DNA from: an uncultured Clostridia bacterium
GTDB taxonomy: Bacteria; Bacillota; Clostridia; TANB77; CAG-508
Reading direction: 5' to 3'
DNA: 64,000 bases
NCBI GenBank assembly: GCA_934167965.1
Contig: CAKPMJ010000002.1
Coordinates: 1-64,000, forward strand
The notes under the pieces are model-generated. The model searched no databases and had not been told where the DNA came from. It saw only the letters and a program-made list of their open reading frames with translations. Made by a program: the position numbers and the translations under genes. This document shows, piece after piece, positions 1 through 9,320 of the stretch (position 1 is its first letter; the number at the start of each line of letters is the position of its first letter).

Positions 1-351
1 TTCATCAAATCTTTCTTCAAGTGTATCAAATCTCTTATTGATCCTTTCGAAGTCAATTCTTTGTTGTTCTTCATGTTTGTCAAATCTTTCTTCAAGTGTA
101 TCAAATCTCTTATTGATCCTTTCGAAGTCAATTCTTTGTTGTTCTTCATGTTTTTCAAATCTTTCTTCAAAACTTTTCTCAAGTCCAATGATTCTTTCTT
201 CAAAACTTCTCTCAAGTCCAATGATTCTTTCTTCAAAACTTTTTTCAAGTTCACTGATTCTTTCTTCAAAACTTTTCTTAAGTTCATTGATTTTCCCTTC
301 AAATAGATTTTCCAACTTTGAAAACATAATTTCCATTTTTTCTTCTGACAT
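1..351 (-). CDS. Coiled-coil repeat protein, 3' end outside window
   Basis: An open frame runs from ATG at 351 off the left edge (117 codons seen), so the stop is not in the window. A strong AAAGGAGGTGG ribosome site precedes the ATG. The N-terminus (MSEEKMEIMFSKLENL) leads into 11-residue repeats of the form SFEERIxxLEK, then 25-residue repeats containing EEQQRIDFERINKRFDTLEER. The heptad/hendecad spacing and E/K/R richness predict a long coiled coil. No signal peptide or membrane segment is visible. It resembles generic hypothetical coiled-coil proteins of Clostridia; no function can be assigned. The near-identical DNA repeats make copy number prone to change. Confidence 0.75.
   Translation of the reverse strand, partial: MSEEKMEIMFSKLENLFEGKINELKKSFEERISELEKSFEERIIGLERSFEERIIGLEKSFEERFEKHEEQQRIDFERINKRFDTLEERFDKHEEQQRIDFERINKRFDTLEERFDE
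10..150. repeat. 75-nt tandem coding repeat
   Basis: Two almost identical 75-nt units begin at about 10 and 85 (each starts tctttcttcaag). They encode a 25-residue coiled-coil repeat in the minus-strand gene. Further shorter 33-nt units (11 residues) lie at about 165-300. Confidence 0.8.
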
Positions 352-444
352 ATTTTTCCACCTCCTTTGTGTTTTGTATTATATAAAAAAACCTTATCTT
401 TGTCAATACAAAAATAAGATTTTTTCAAACTTTTAATTTGATCT

Positions 445-2229
445 TTATTCAGTTATATATTTATGACTACACTCATTTAATTTAGTACTTAACAAGCCAC
501 TTTCTTTTTCATAAATTCTTTTAGTATACTCTTGTTTTGTAACAAAATCCTCATTAGTAATATAATTCAAAGTAACTATTGCTATATTAGAACAATGGTG
601 TATTATTTTTTCACAAATAGAAATTATATCCAAAAACATCATTCCACTTTCAACATTACATTTTCCTTGTTTTAGTCTTTTAATATGAGACGTTTTGCAT
701 TTTTCCTTTTTCATTTCAGCAAATTCTTTTAAGGCTTCAATTTGTACAACCAAATTCAAGTCTTTCTCTTTAAACGCCTTTGTTGTTGTTAAAATAGTAT
801 CTTCTGTTATATTGTACATAACCTCTAATTCTTTAAAAGCCTCTTCTGAAATCTTAATTTCTTTTTCGTGAATATTATCTACAATCTGTGAAAACTCATA
901 TGCATAATCACCTATTTTTTCAAATTCATCTTCAACCTTTAAAAGGGAAGTTATATTAATACTTTCTTGATCAGACAATTCTAAACTGGCAAGCATAACT
1001 AAAAACTTGGTAACTTTTTCTTCCATCTTGTCTATTGCTTCTTCTCTTTCTTTAATTTTATCCAATCTCTTCTTGTCCCATTGTTTAAGAATATTCATAG
1101 ATTTTCTAAAATTCTTTTCTGCCAGTACTCCCATTTCTTCAATTATTGTAGTACTATTTGCTATAGCAATATCTGGTATATTTACTACTCTTTCATCAAT
1201 CAAATTTAATACAGACAAATACTCTTCATCATCTTCATTGTCTATATCACTTTTCTTGTCTTTTATTGTGAATATTGTAAGTTTTTCAAGCCAACCAATA
1301 AATGGAAATAATATTATTGTTGACACAACATTAAATACTGTATGGAAATTTGCAATTCCACCCATATCTATTGCACTATTCCAGAAATGGAAACCTACAA
1401 ATCTTTGATATGTATATATAAACACTAGAAAGATTATTGTACCTATAAGGTTAAAATACAAATGAACAGTTGCTGCTCTTTTTGCATTTTTAGAACCACC
1501 TATACTCGACAATATAGATGTTAGGCATGTACCTATATTTTGTCCAAGTATTATTGGTACAGTAGTAGAAAATGTTGTTATACCTGTAGTTGATATAGCC
1601 TGCAAAATTCCAACCGTTGCTGCAGAGCTTTGCACTATTGCTGTAATTATTGCACCCGCTAGAACCCCTAATACAGGATTAGATAATTTCATTAATATTT
1701 CTGATAATATTGGTAAATCACTAAACGTACTTGCCATATCTATCATTGTAATCATTCCAGTAAATAACAGTCCTAATCCAATTAACATTTGTCCAATATC
1801 TGTTGTTTTATTTTTCTTTGATAGCTCTATCATTAATAATCCTATTACTAATAAAATAGGAGCCATAGTAGCAGGTGTTAAAAGTGATATCCAACTGTCT
1901 CCACCAATATTAGTAAATCTTAATATTTGTGAAGTAATAGTTGTACCTATATTTGCTCCCATAATTATAGGTATTGCATTTCTTAATTTCAATATTTCTG
2001 AATTAACTAATCCAACCACTATTACAGTAGTAGTGGTTGAGCTTTGAGTTGCTGCTGTTATAATTATTCCAGTAATTAATCCCTTAAACGGATTATCTGT
2101 AGCGTGAGTTAAAATTTTTTCTAATTTTCCACCTGATAATTTCTTTAAATTTGTACTTAATATTTTCATTCCATATATTAATAAAACAAGTCCACCTAAT
2201 AACTTTATAACTGATGTTACTATATTCAT
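445..2229 (-). CDS. Na+/phosphate cotransporter family protein with PhoU-like tail
   Basis: 594 aa, predicted inner-membrane Na/Pi symporter. The N-terminal half (about residues 1-310) is hydrophobic and holds two inverted Na/Pi-cotransporter repeats with the QSS signatures (ATQSSTTTT and IVQSSAATVG) and GANIGTT / GQNIGTC loops typical of the NptA/YjbB family. The C-terminal part (about 350-590) is a helical PhoU-like cytoplasmic domain. The ribosome site GAGGTGG lies just upstream. It is probably involved in phosphate uptake or export; the direction is not evident from sequence. It follows hemW closely (18 nt). Confidence 0.88.
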   Translation of the reverse strand: MNIVTSVIKLLGGLVLLIYGMKILSTNLKKLSGGKLEKILTHATDNPFKGLITGIIITAATQSSTTTTVIVVGLVNSEILKLRNAIPIIMGANIGTTITSQILRFTNIGGDSWISLLTPATMAPILLVIGLLMIELSKKNKTTDIGQMLIGLGLLFTGMITMIDMASTFSDLPILSEILMKLSNPVLGVLAGAIITAIVQSSAATVGILQAISTTGITTFSTTVPIILGQNIGTCLTSILSSIGGSKNAKRAATVHLYFNLIGTIIFLVFIYTYQRFVGFHFWNSAIDMGGIANFHTVFNVVSTIILFPFIGWLEKLTIFTIKDKKSDIDNEDDEEYLSVLNLIDERVVNIPDIAIANSTTIIEEMGVLAEKNFRKSMNILKQWDKKRLDKIKEREEAIDKMEEKVTKFLVMLASLELSDQESINITSLLKVEDEFEKIGDYAYEFSQIVDNIHEKEIKISEEAFKELEVMYNITEDTILTTTKAFKEKDLNLVVQIEALKEFAEMKKEKCKTSHIKRLKQGKCNVESGMMFLDIISICEKIIHHCSNIAIVTLNYITNEDFVTKQEYTKRIYEKESGLLSTKLNECSHKYITE

Positions 2230-2247
2230 TTTTCCACCTCTATTACT

Positions 2248-3381
2248 TTATATAAATTCTTCCCAAACTATATTTGCCAAATCTATTCCCTTTTCAGTTA
2301 GTCTTATTTTATCCTCATCTATTATAATTAATTTTTCTTCGGTTAACTTATTTAATTCTTTTTTAAAAAGAAAAATCGGATTTTCTGTAAATTTGTTTTT
2401 AAAATCTTGTATTGAAACTCCATCTATTTTTCTTAATCCTAATAACATGAATTCTTTTTCTTTCTCAAATTCAGTCTGATTTTCTTGCATTACTATATTT
2501 TCATTAAACTTATTTTCTTGTGTATTTTTTATATATCTCTCTAAATCTTCTATATTAGAGAATCTTTTATTCCCAATATATGAATGTGCGGCTAGTCCAA
2601 AACCTATATATTCTTTTTGATTCCAACAATTTAAATTATGTTTTGATTCAAATCCTAACTTTGAAAAATTAGAAATTTCATAATGTTTATATCCATTTAA
2701 TTCTAAATAATTTTTAACATACCAATACATATTTCTTTCTGTATCTTCTTCTGGTAATTTTAATGTTTCATTTTCAATTAATTCTTGCATTCTAGTATTT
2801 TCTTCTACTATTAAAGAATATACAGAAATATGCTCTGCTCCTAATTCTACTGCTGTTTTTAATGAATCCTTAATGTCTTGAATACTTTGGTCTGGTAAGC
2901 CTATCATCAAATCTACATTTATATTGTTAAATCCAATTTTTCTCGCACATTTATATGTATCTAAAAACTCTTCAAAGTTATGTATTCTCCCTATTGATTT
3001 TAATAAACTATTTTTTGTGCTCTGAAGCCCTATGCTTAATCTATTTATTCCTGCTTCTTTGTAATCCTTTAATTTACTATAATCTACAGTTCCTGGATTT
3101 ACTTCTATTGTAATTTGTGCATTTTTTAATGTAATTGGTTTTAAATTTTCTAAAATTTTAATAATATCATTACTCTCTATATATGATGGAGTTCCTCCTC
3201 CAATATATATAGTATCTAGCATTATATTTTTATTGTATTCTTTCCAATTTCCAATTTCTTTTAACACCGCTTCTATATATTTGCTTTTCAAATTATTTCT
3301 ATCAGCAAATGAAATAAAGTCACAATATATGCATTTTTGCTTACAAAAAGGAATATGTATATATGCTCCTAATGTCTTCAT
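2248..3381 (-). CDS. hemW: HemW-like radical SAM heme chaperone
   Basis: 377 aa. The radical SAM motif CxxxCxxC is at residues 13, 17 and 20 within HIPFCKQKCIYCDF, followed by GGGTPS near residue 63 and the C-terminal HemN-type domain. The spacing to an aromatic residue and the overall length fit HemW (formerly annotated oxygen-independent coproporphyrinogen oxidase) rather than true HemN. Family role: binding heme and delivering it to target proteins; cytoplasmic, 4Fe-4S dependent. It sits between whiA and the phosphate symporter in the same minus-strand series. Confidence 0.9.
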   Translation of the reverse strand: MKTLGAYIHIPFCKQKCIYCDFISFADRNNLKSKYIEAVLKEIGNWKEYNKNIMLDTIYIGGGTPSYIESNDIIKILENLKPITLKNAQITIEVNPGTVDYSKLKDYKEAGINRLSIGLQSTKNSLLKSIGRIHNFEEFLDTYKCARKIGFNNINVDLMIGLPDQSIQDIKDSLKTAVELGAEHISVYSLIVEENTRMQELIENETLKLPEEDTERNMYWYVKNYLELNGYKHYEISNFSKLGFESKHNLNCWNQKEYIGFGLAAHSYIGNKRFSNIEDLERYIKNTQENKFNENIVMQENQTEFEKEKEFMLLGLRKIDGVSIQDFKNKFTENPIFLFKKELNKLTEEKLIIIDEDKIRLTEKGIDLANIVWEEFI

Positions 3382-3392
3382 ATTCTTTCTCC

Positions 3393-4226
3393 TTATTTTG
3401 ATAGTTGTATTATTTTTTTTAATCTATAATTAACACCTGATTTTCCAATTGGTTCTTTTAGTAACTTTCCCAAACTCTCTAAAGACATATCTGGATGTTC
3501 CAACCTCAATTCCGCAATTTCTTTTAATGAGTTATCTAATTTTTTAAATTCACCTGTTTCTTTTAATTTCTTTATAGCATTTATTTGTTCAACAGATGCA
3601 TTTATAACTTTATTTAAATTAGCTGTTTCGCAATTTACAATACGATTTATTTTATTATTCATATGTCTTTGAACTCTTATCTCTTCAAATTGCAACATAG
3701 ATTTACTTGCTCCAATAAAAGCTAAAAACTTTGATATTTGCTCACCATCTTTTAAATAAAGAATATTTTTCATAACTTTCATATTTATTTCGTAATCACT
3801 TAATATTCGTTTTATTTTTTCAGCCATAACCTCTTCAGTAAATTCTACTTCTAAATGATAATTATTTTCTGGATTGTTTATTGAGCCAGAGCCCAAAAAT
3901 GATCCTCTTAATACTGCCTTTATTAAATTCATTTCTACTTTATCATCTACATCCATCTGTATATTTTCTAATTTATTTTTATTAAAAGATATTGTATATA
4001 CTTTTCCCTGTATATCTATTGAAAAGTCATTTATATCTATATTTCTAAGTAGTTTTGCATATCTATTTATATTGTATTCATTTTCTGTTGAAAATTTAGC
4101 CATTCTTTTTTCTATTATAAAATTATTGCTAATCCAATATCCTATTAACTCATATTTTATTTCTTGCTTATTATTTAAGTTATTTATTTTACTTAATTCT
4201 TTTTTTACTTCTAGTGAAAATGACAT
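3393..4226 (-). CDS. whiA: DNA-binding protein WhiA
   Basis: 277 aa. It begins MSFSLEVKKELS, as WhiA proteins do, has the LAGLIDADG-like N-terminal region (GSFLGSGS at about residue 110) and ends with the helix-turn-helix WhiA C-domain (LRLEHPDMSLESLGKLL...GVNYRLKKI). WhiA proteins influence cell division and chromosome segregation in Bacillota and sporulation in actinomycetes. It is somewhat shorter than the usual ~310 aa. Its usual partners rapZ and yvcK are not here; instead it lies downstream of fmt with an 11-nt gap. Confidence 0.92.
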   Translation of the reverse strand: MSFSLEVKKELSKINNLNNKQEIKYELIGYWISNNFIIEKRMAKFSTENEYNINRYAKLLRNIDINDFSIDIQGKVYTISFNKNKLENIQMDVDDKVEMNLIKAVLRGSFLGSGSINNPENNYHLEVEFTEEVMAEKIKRILSDYEINMKVMKNILYLKDGEQISKFLAFIGASKSMLQFEEIRVQRHMNNKINRIVNCETANLNKVINASVEQINAIKKLKETGEFKKLDNSLKEIAELRLEHPDMSLESLGKLLKEPIGKSGVNYRLKKIIQLSK

Positions 4227-4237
4227 TATTTTCTCCC

Positions 4238-5182
4238 TTATTCAAATTTTTGATTTACCTCTATTTTATTTCCTCTTAAGAAATCTCCTATAGGCATTCT
4301 CTTTGCATTTTCTCCTTGTATTTCAAGTACCTTTATAATGCCATCTTTTGCTTTTATATATAAACCCTTTTTGTTATCAGACATAATAACTGTACCATTT
4401 TCTAATTTTTTGTATTCTTCTTTTTCCTCTAATTTTTGTACTTTCCAAAATTTAATTTTTTTATTATCAAACATTGAAAAAGCTCCCATAATAGGGTTTA
4501 AACCTCTAACTAAATTTTTAATTTCTTCAGCTGTTTTGTTTTTCCAATCAATTCTAGCCATTTGTTTATCTAGCATTGGAGCCATTGAAAAAGCTTCTCC
4601 TTGCTTTTCTCTTGGTGCTTTTCCATTTTCAATTAGCTTTAGAGTATCTACTAATATTTCTCCACCTATTTTAGAAAGCCTATTCCAAAGCTCCCCTGTT
4701 GTTTCATCTTCTCCAATAGATACTTCTTTTTTTAGAATCATATCTCCTGTATCCATTCCTATATCCATATACATTGTTGTAACACCTGTTGTTTTTTCTC
4801 CATTTAAAACAGCCCACTGAATTGGAGCTGCTCCTCTATATTTAGGAAGTAATGATCCATGTACATTTATACATCCTTTTTCAGGAATATCTAATATTTC
4901 TTTTGGTAAAATTTTTCCATAAGCAACTACACATATTACATCTGGATTAAGTTCTTTCATTTCTTCTATAAATTCTGTGTTGTTTCTTACTTTTAAAGGC
5001 TGATATATAGGAATGTTTTTTTCTAATGCAAATTCTTTTACCGGCGTAAACATCATTTTCATTCCTCTACCTTTTGGTTTGTCTGGATTTGTTACTACTC
5101 CTATTATTTCATATCCCGCATTATATACTGCCTCTAATGACTCTTTTGCAAAGTCTGGTGTTCCCATAAATAAAATTCTCAT
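4238..5182 (-). CDS. fmt: Methionyl-tRNA formyltransferase
   Basis: 314 aa cytoplasmic enzyme that formylates initiator Met-tRNA using 10-formyl-THF. N-terminal MRILFMGTPDFA, the catalytic N-x-H in INVHGSLLPKYRGAAPI (about residues 105-120) and the conserved MDTGDM segment are all present. The C-terminal tRNA-binding domain carries the usual RGLNPIMGA. It lies directly downstream of def (10-nt gap), so the formylating and deformylating enzymes are co-transcribed, as in many bacteria. Confidence 0.96.
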   Translation of the reverse strand: MRILFMGTPDFAKESLEAVYNAGYEIIGVVTNPDKPKGRGMKMMFTPVKEFALEKNIPIYQPLKVRNNTEFIEEMKELNPDVICVVAYGKILPKEILDIPEKGCINVHGSLLPKYRGAAPIQWAVLNGEKTTGVTTMYMDIGMDTGDMILKKEVSIGEDETTGELWNRLSKIGGEILVDTLKLIENGKAPREKQGEAFSMAPMLDKQMARIDWKNKTAEEIKNLVRGLNPIMGAFSMFDNKKIKFWKVQKLEEKEEYKKLENGTVIMSDNKKGLYIKAKDGIIKVLEIQGENAKRMPIGDFLRGNKIEVNQKFE

Positions 5183-5192
5183 TTATTTCCTC

Positions 5193-5678
5193 CTATTTGT
5201 CTGGATTTATATATTCTAAAGTTCCTGGTAATACTTGATCAACAAAAAGTTTTCCTTCTAAATGATCACATTCATGACAAATTGCCTGTGCTAATAGCTC
5301 TTTAGCTTTTAATTTTACTTTTTTTGCTTCTCTATCATAAAATTCAACAACAACTTCCTCTGGTCTTATTACCTTTCCAAATTCATTTGGAAAACTTAAG
5401 CATCCTTCTTCACATTCTCTTGAGCCTTTTTGTTTTAATATTACTGGATTTATTAATACATATACCCCATGGTCATCTTCTACGTCAATTACAACTACTC
5501 TTTTTAATAAACCAACTTGCACAGCAGCTAAACCTACACCATTATATTTGTGCATTGTTTCTATCATATCATCTATTAAACTTTGAATTCTTTCACCTGT
5601 TATTTCATCAATAGTTACTTCTCTTGATTTTTTTCTTAATATTTCATCTCCATCCAATCTTATTTGTCTTAGCGCCAT
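5193..5678 (-). CDS. def: Peptide deformylase
   Basis: 161 aa metalloenzyme that removes N-formyl from nascent proteins. All three motifs are visible: GVGLAAVQVG from residue 47 (the Gln is Q54), EGCLS at 91-95 with the metal-binding Cys, and HECDH at 135-139. The usual HEIDH is altered to HECDH, which keeps both His ligands and the catalytic Glu. Upstream is priA, downstream fmt; the priA-def-fmt order is conserved in Bacillota. Confidence 0.96.
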   Translation of the reverse strand: MALRQIRLDGDEILRKKSREVTIDEITGERIQSLIDDMIETMHKYNGVGLAAVQVGLLKRVVVIDVEDDHGVYVLINPVILKQKGSRECEEGCLSFPNEFGKVIRPEEVVVEFYDREAKKVKLKAKELLAQAICHECDHLEGKLFVDQVLPGTLEYINPDK

Positions 5679-5710
5679 TAGCTTTCACATTCCTTTCTAT
5701 ATTTATTAAA

Positions 5711-7933
5711 TTACAACATATTATTTGGATTAACATCAACACTAACCCTTACATCTTTGTTATTTATATCATAAATACTTTTTAAACATTTATTTATTAT
5801 AATATTAACATCATTATTAACATTACCTTTTGCAATTATTCTCCATCTATATTTATTTTGTATCTTATCTATCGGTGCTGGCATTGGCATAAATACACTT
5901 ATACCATATTTTTCTAAATTTGTTTTTAACATTTTTTGAAAATATTCACTTACAGCTTTTACATCATTTTCTTTAGTCCCAGAAATTCCTGCAACTATTA
6001 TATCGCAAAATGGCGGATAATTCAACTGTTTTCTAAGCTCAATCTCTGTATTATAAAACAAATCATAATCTTGCTCTTTTGCACATTCAATTGCAAAATT
6101 ATCTGGATTATATGTTTGAATTATTACTTTTCCTGGCAAATTTTCTCTTCCTGCTCTTCCTGCAACTTGTGTTAAAATTTGAAATGTTTTTTCATTTGCT
6201 CTATAATCATCAATATTAAGTGATCCATCTGCTGCAATTACTCCAACTAGTGTAACATTTGGGAAATGGTGTCCTTTTACCACCATCTGTGTACCAATTA
6301 AAATGTCTATATTATCATTTTTAAATTTATTTAATATTTCTTCATGTGAATTTTTCTTTGTAACTGTATCCACATCCATTCTAATTGTACTTGCCTTTGG
6401 AAATATTTTTTTTATTTCTTGCTCTAATTTTTGTGTACCTGTTCCAAAATATCTAATTTTATCACTATTACATTCAGGACAAGTTTTTACTATGTTCTCT
6501 TCATGTCCACAATAATGACATTTTAGCTTATTTTCAAAACTATGGTATGTCAGGCTAATATTACAGTTCGGGCACTTCATAGTATATCCACATTCTCTAC
6601 ACATTATAAAAGTAGAATATCCACGCCTGTTCAAAAATAAAATTGTTTGCCTTTTTTCTTGTAAATTCTTTTTCATTTCATCATATAACTCAAAACTTAA
6701 CATTGATTTATTTCCTGTTGCTAACTCCATTTTTAAGTCTACTATTTTTACTTCTGGCAAATTAGAGTTATTCGCTCTTTTGGTTAATTTCAATAAATTG
6801 ACTTGTCCTAATTCTGCTTTATAAAATGTATCAATATCAGGTGTTGCACTTCCTAGCACTAATGGTATTTTTCTTTCTTGAGCTATTTTTTGTGCTATTT
6901 CTTTAGCATTATATCTTGGACTTGATTCAGATTTATATGAACTATCATGTTCTTCATCAATTATTATAATACCAATGTTATTTACAGGTGCAAATATTGC
7001 AGAACGTGCTCCTATAACAATCTTTGCTCTATTTTCTTTTATTTTTTTCCATTCATCGTGTCTCTCTCCTATTGATAATTTACTGTGTAATACTGCAATT
7101 TTTTCCTTTCCAAACCTCCCAATAAATCTATCTATCATTTGCGGAGTAAGAGATATCTCAGGTACTAATAATATAGCAGATTCTTCTTTTTGTAATATTC
7201 TTTCTATTAATTGCATATATACTTCTGTTTTTCCAGAACCTGTTACTCCATATAATAAAAACTTTTCATATTTCTTTTGATTTATTGCCAGCTCTATTTC
7301 ATTGTAAGCCAGCTCTTGCTCATCTGTTAATTTCATCTTTTTAGTTTCATTTATTTTTTTATTTATTAATGGATTTCTTTCAACTTTCTCTTTTTCCTTT
7401 TTTATATATCCTTTTTTTATTAATGAGTTAATTGTTTCTCTTGATGCTCCTGTTATTTGCATTATTTCACTTATAGTAAAACCAGAATTTTTTATTATAA
7501 AATTTAATACTTTTTTCTGTTTTTCTCCTCTTAATTTTTCAATATTAATTTCTTTTTCATCTATATTTAAATATATAAAATCTATTTGCTTATCTGTTAT
7601 TCTGTTTTCCTTATTTTTTGTTCTTGTTCCTGGAGTTAACATTAGTTTTATACATTCTGATACATTGCAAAAGTACTTTCTAGCCATCCATCTTGCTAAT
7701 TCTATCTTGTCCTGAGTTAAGTTTTCTTCTAGACCTGCTATTTCTTTTACTTCATATTCTGTATTTTGTTTTATTTTTATCACATATCCTTCTTCTAATT
7801 TTTTGAAATTGGCAAACGGTACTAAAACTCTACTTCCTACATCAATTATGTCTTTTAAATTTTCTGGTATTTTGTAGTCAAATTTTCTATTTAATTTTTT
7901 TGCTTTACTATCTATTATTACTTCTGCTATCAT
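5711..7933 (-). CDS. priA: Primosomal protein N' (replication restart helicase)
   Basis: 740 aa DExH helicase that reloads the replisome at stalled forks. Visible parts: N-terminal 3'-DNA-binding domain (FDYKIPENL), Walker A GVTGSGKTEV (about 235), DEEH box (about 325), eight Cys of the zinc region (CRECG...CPNC...CHYCG...CPEC) and the helicase C-motif TQVAGRAGR. I chose the ATG at 7933, which has AAAAGGA seven bases upstream; an in-frame ATG at 7951 lacks a ribosome site. It starts the priA-def-fmt series after trmB. Confidence 0.95.
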   Translation of the reverse strand: MIAEVIIDSKAKKLNRKFDYKIPENLKDIIDVGSRVLVPFANFKKLEEGYVIKIKQNTEYEVKEIAGLEENLTQDKIELARWMARKYFCNVSECIKLMLTPGTRTKNKENRITDKQIDFIYLNIDEKEINIEKLRGEKQKKVLNFIIKNSGFTISEIMQITGASRETINSLIKKGYIKKEKEKVERNPLINKKINETKKMKLTDEQELAYNEIELAINQKKYEKFLLYGVTGSGKTEVYMQLIERILQKEESAILLVPEISLTPQMIDRFIGRFGKEKIAVLHSKLSIGERHDEWKKIKENRAKIVIGARSAIFAPVNNIGIIIIDEEHDSSYKSESSPRYNAKEIAQKIAQERKIPLVLGSATPDIDTFYKAELGQVNLLKLTKRANNSNLPEVKIVDLKMELATGNKSMLSFELYDEMKKNLQEKRQTILFLNRRGYSTFIMCRECGYTMKCPNCNISLTYHSFENKLKCHYCGHEENIVKTCPECNSDKIRYFGTGTQKLEQEIKKIFPKASTIRMDVDTVTKKNSHEEILNKFKNDNIDILIGTQMVVKGHHFPNVTLVGVIAADGSLNIDDYRANEKTFQILTQVAGRAGRENLPGKVIIQTYNPDNFAIECAKEQDYDLFYNTEIELRKQLNYPPFCDIIVAGISGTKENDVKAVSEYFQKMLKTNLEKYGISVFMPMPAPIDKIQNKYRWRIIAKGNVNNDVNIIINKCLKSIYDINNKDVRVSVDVNPNNML

Positions 7934-7961
7934 ATTTTTTCCTTTTCTCATAATATATAAC

Positions 7962-8624
7962 TTATTTTCTTTTTGCGATTAATGCCTTTATTTTAATTCC
8001 CTGTTCACTGAACATATTCTCATGCTCAGTTTCAATGTTTTCCCAAAATTCTTCTTCATTATGCAAATCACAAGTCTTTTTAATAATTTCAAAACCTGAC
8101 TCTTCAAAATATGTTAAACTTGCTGTAAATAAATCATCATCATCTGTTTTAAAATAAATTTCTCCATCATCTGTTAAAAATATTTTATATTTTTCTAACT
8201 GTCTAGTATGTGTTAGTCTTTTTTTGTGATGTTTTCCTCTTGGCCATGGATTACAAAAGTTTATATATATTCTTTCTATTTTATCTTCCTTGTCTAATAT
8301 TAAAGGTATTCTCTCTATATCAAACCTAGTTATTCTTATATTATCTGTTTCTATATTATTTTCTTTATATATTTGCTCTATATTTCTTTTAGCTAATCCC
8401 AACATTGCATCTACTAAATCTATTGCTATATAATTTATTTCTTGATGCCTGCTTGCTAAATTAGCTATAAAGTAACCTTTTCCACATCCCAATTCTAAAT
8501 ATAATGGATTTTCTTTGTTTTTAAATTCTTCTCTCCATTTTCCTTTTATTTTTTCTGGTTCATCTATATAAAATGTACTTGCTTCTAATTCTGGTCTTGC
8601 CCATTTTTTATATCTTATTCTCAT
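7962..8624 (-). CDS. trmB: tRNA (guanine-N7-)-methyltransferase
   Basis: 220 aa SAM-dependent enzyme for m7G46 of tRNA. The SAM loop ELGCGKGYFIANLA (about residues 44-57), the signature INFCNPWPRGKHHKKRL (about 121-137) and YFKTDD (about 157) are all present; family members usually read FPDPWPK, so the N/C variants are mild substitutions. It lies upstream of priA with a 28-nt gap. Confidence 0.95.
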   Translation of the reverse strand: MRIRYKKWARPELEASTFYIDEPEKIKGKWREEFKNKENPLYLELGCGKGYFIANLASRHQEINYIAIDLVDAMLGLAKRNIEQIYKENNIETDNIRITRFDIERIPLILDKEDKIERIYINFCNPWPRGKHHKKRLTHTRQLEKYKIFLTDDGEIYFKTDDDDLFTASLTYFEESGFEIIKKTCDLHNEEEFWENIETEHENMFSEQGIKIKALIAKRK

Positions 8625-8705
8625 TTATTCTCTCCCATTTTTTATTCTTTACATATTATACTATATGAAACAACAAAAATCAATTAGAAATAGTTTAGCA
8701 AATAT

Positions 8706-8744
8706 AAAAAATAGGATTACATCTAAAAAAATGCATCCTATTTT
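8706..8744 (-). terminator. Intrinsic terminator of the rplS operon
   Basis: On the minus strand AAAATAGGATGCAT pairs with ATGTAATCCTATTTT around a T-rich loop and runs into TTTTTTAT, 10 nt after the rplS stop. It closes the ylxM-to-rplS operon. Confidence 0.8.
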
Positions 8745-8753
8745 CTCATTTTA

Positions 8754-9260
8754 TTATTCTTTATTTTCAGTTGTTTCTTCTGCTTTTGCTTCTTCTTTAA
8801 CTTCTTCAGCAACTGGAGTTTCAACAACTTCTTCTTTTACTTCTTCAACTACTTCTTCTACAGGTGCTTCTTCAGGCTCTAAACCTTTTATTTCGATTTC
8901 TTTATCTTCAATTCTAGCTCCTGCAATTTCTTTAGTCTTAGCAGATTTACCTACTCTATCTCTTAAATAGAATAATTTAGCTCTTCTTGCTTTACCTACT
9001 CTAACTAATTCAACTTTTTCAACTAATGGTGAATGAATTAAGAATGTTTTTTCTACTCCAACACCATATGATATTTTTCTAACTGTGAAAGTTTTGTTAA
9101 CTCCTGATCCTTGTACTTTTATGATTATTCCTTCAAATACTTGGATTCTTTCTTTGTTTCCTTCTTTGATTTTTACATGAACTTTAACTGTATTACCTAT
9201 TTTTAAATCTGGTATTTTTGATTTTAATTGTTCATGTTCTATAGATTTTATTATATCCAT
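8754..9260 (-). CDS. rplS: 50S ribosomal protein L19 with acidic C-terminal tail
   Basis: 168 aa. Residues 1-115 are ordinary L19 (MDIIKSIEHEQLKSKIPDLKIGNTVKVHVKI; SYGVGVEKTFLIHSP; RRAKLFYLRDRVGKSA). Family members normally stop near residue 115; here about 50 further residues follow, built almost only from E, V, K, A, P and T (EEAPVEEVVEE, AEEVKEEAKAEE). L19 sits at the subunit interface. The tail is probably disordered and highly acidic; its role is unknown. Last gene of the operon after trmD. Confidence 0.95.
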   Translation of the reverse strand: MDIIKSIEHEQLKSKIPDLKIGNTVKVHVKIKEGNKERIQVFEGIIIKVQGSGVNKTFTVRKISYGVGVEKTFLIHSPLVEKVELVRVGKARRAKLFYLRDRVGKSAKTKEIAGARIEDKEIEIKGLEPEEAPVEEVVEEVKEEVVETPVAEEVKEEAKAEETTENKE

Positions 9261-9320
9261 TTTAAAATTTCCTCCTTAATTTCCTGAGCGGTGCTATTTA
9301 AAGCACTTCATAATCCTTAA

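Noticed and set aside
10..300. Possible CRISPR array
   Set aside because: The repeats are contiguous, in frame with 25- and 11-residue coiled-coil units, and have no unique spacers.
1..436. Plus-strand Ser/Leu/Phe-rich open frames
   Set aside because: They are shadows of the minus-strand coiled-coil gene, which has a strong ribosome site and sensible composition.
5936..6175. Plus-strand Cys-rich frame inside priA
   Set aside because: It is antisense to the helicase domain of priA and has no ribosome site.
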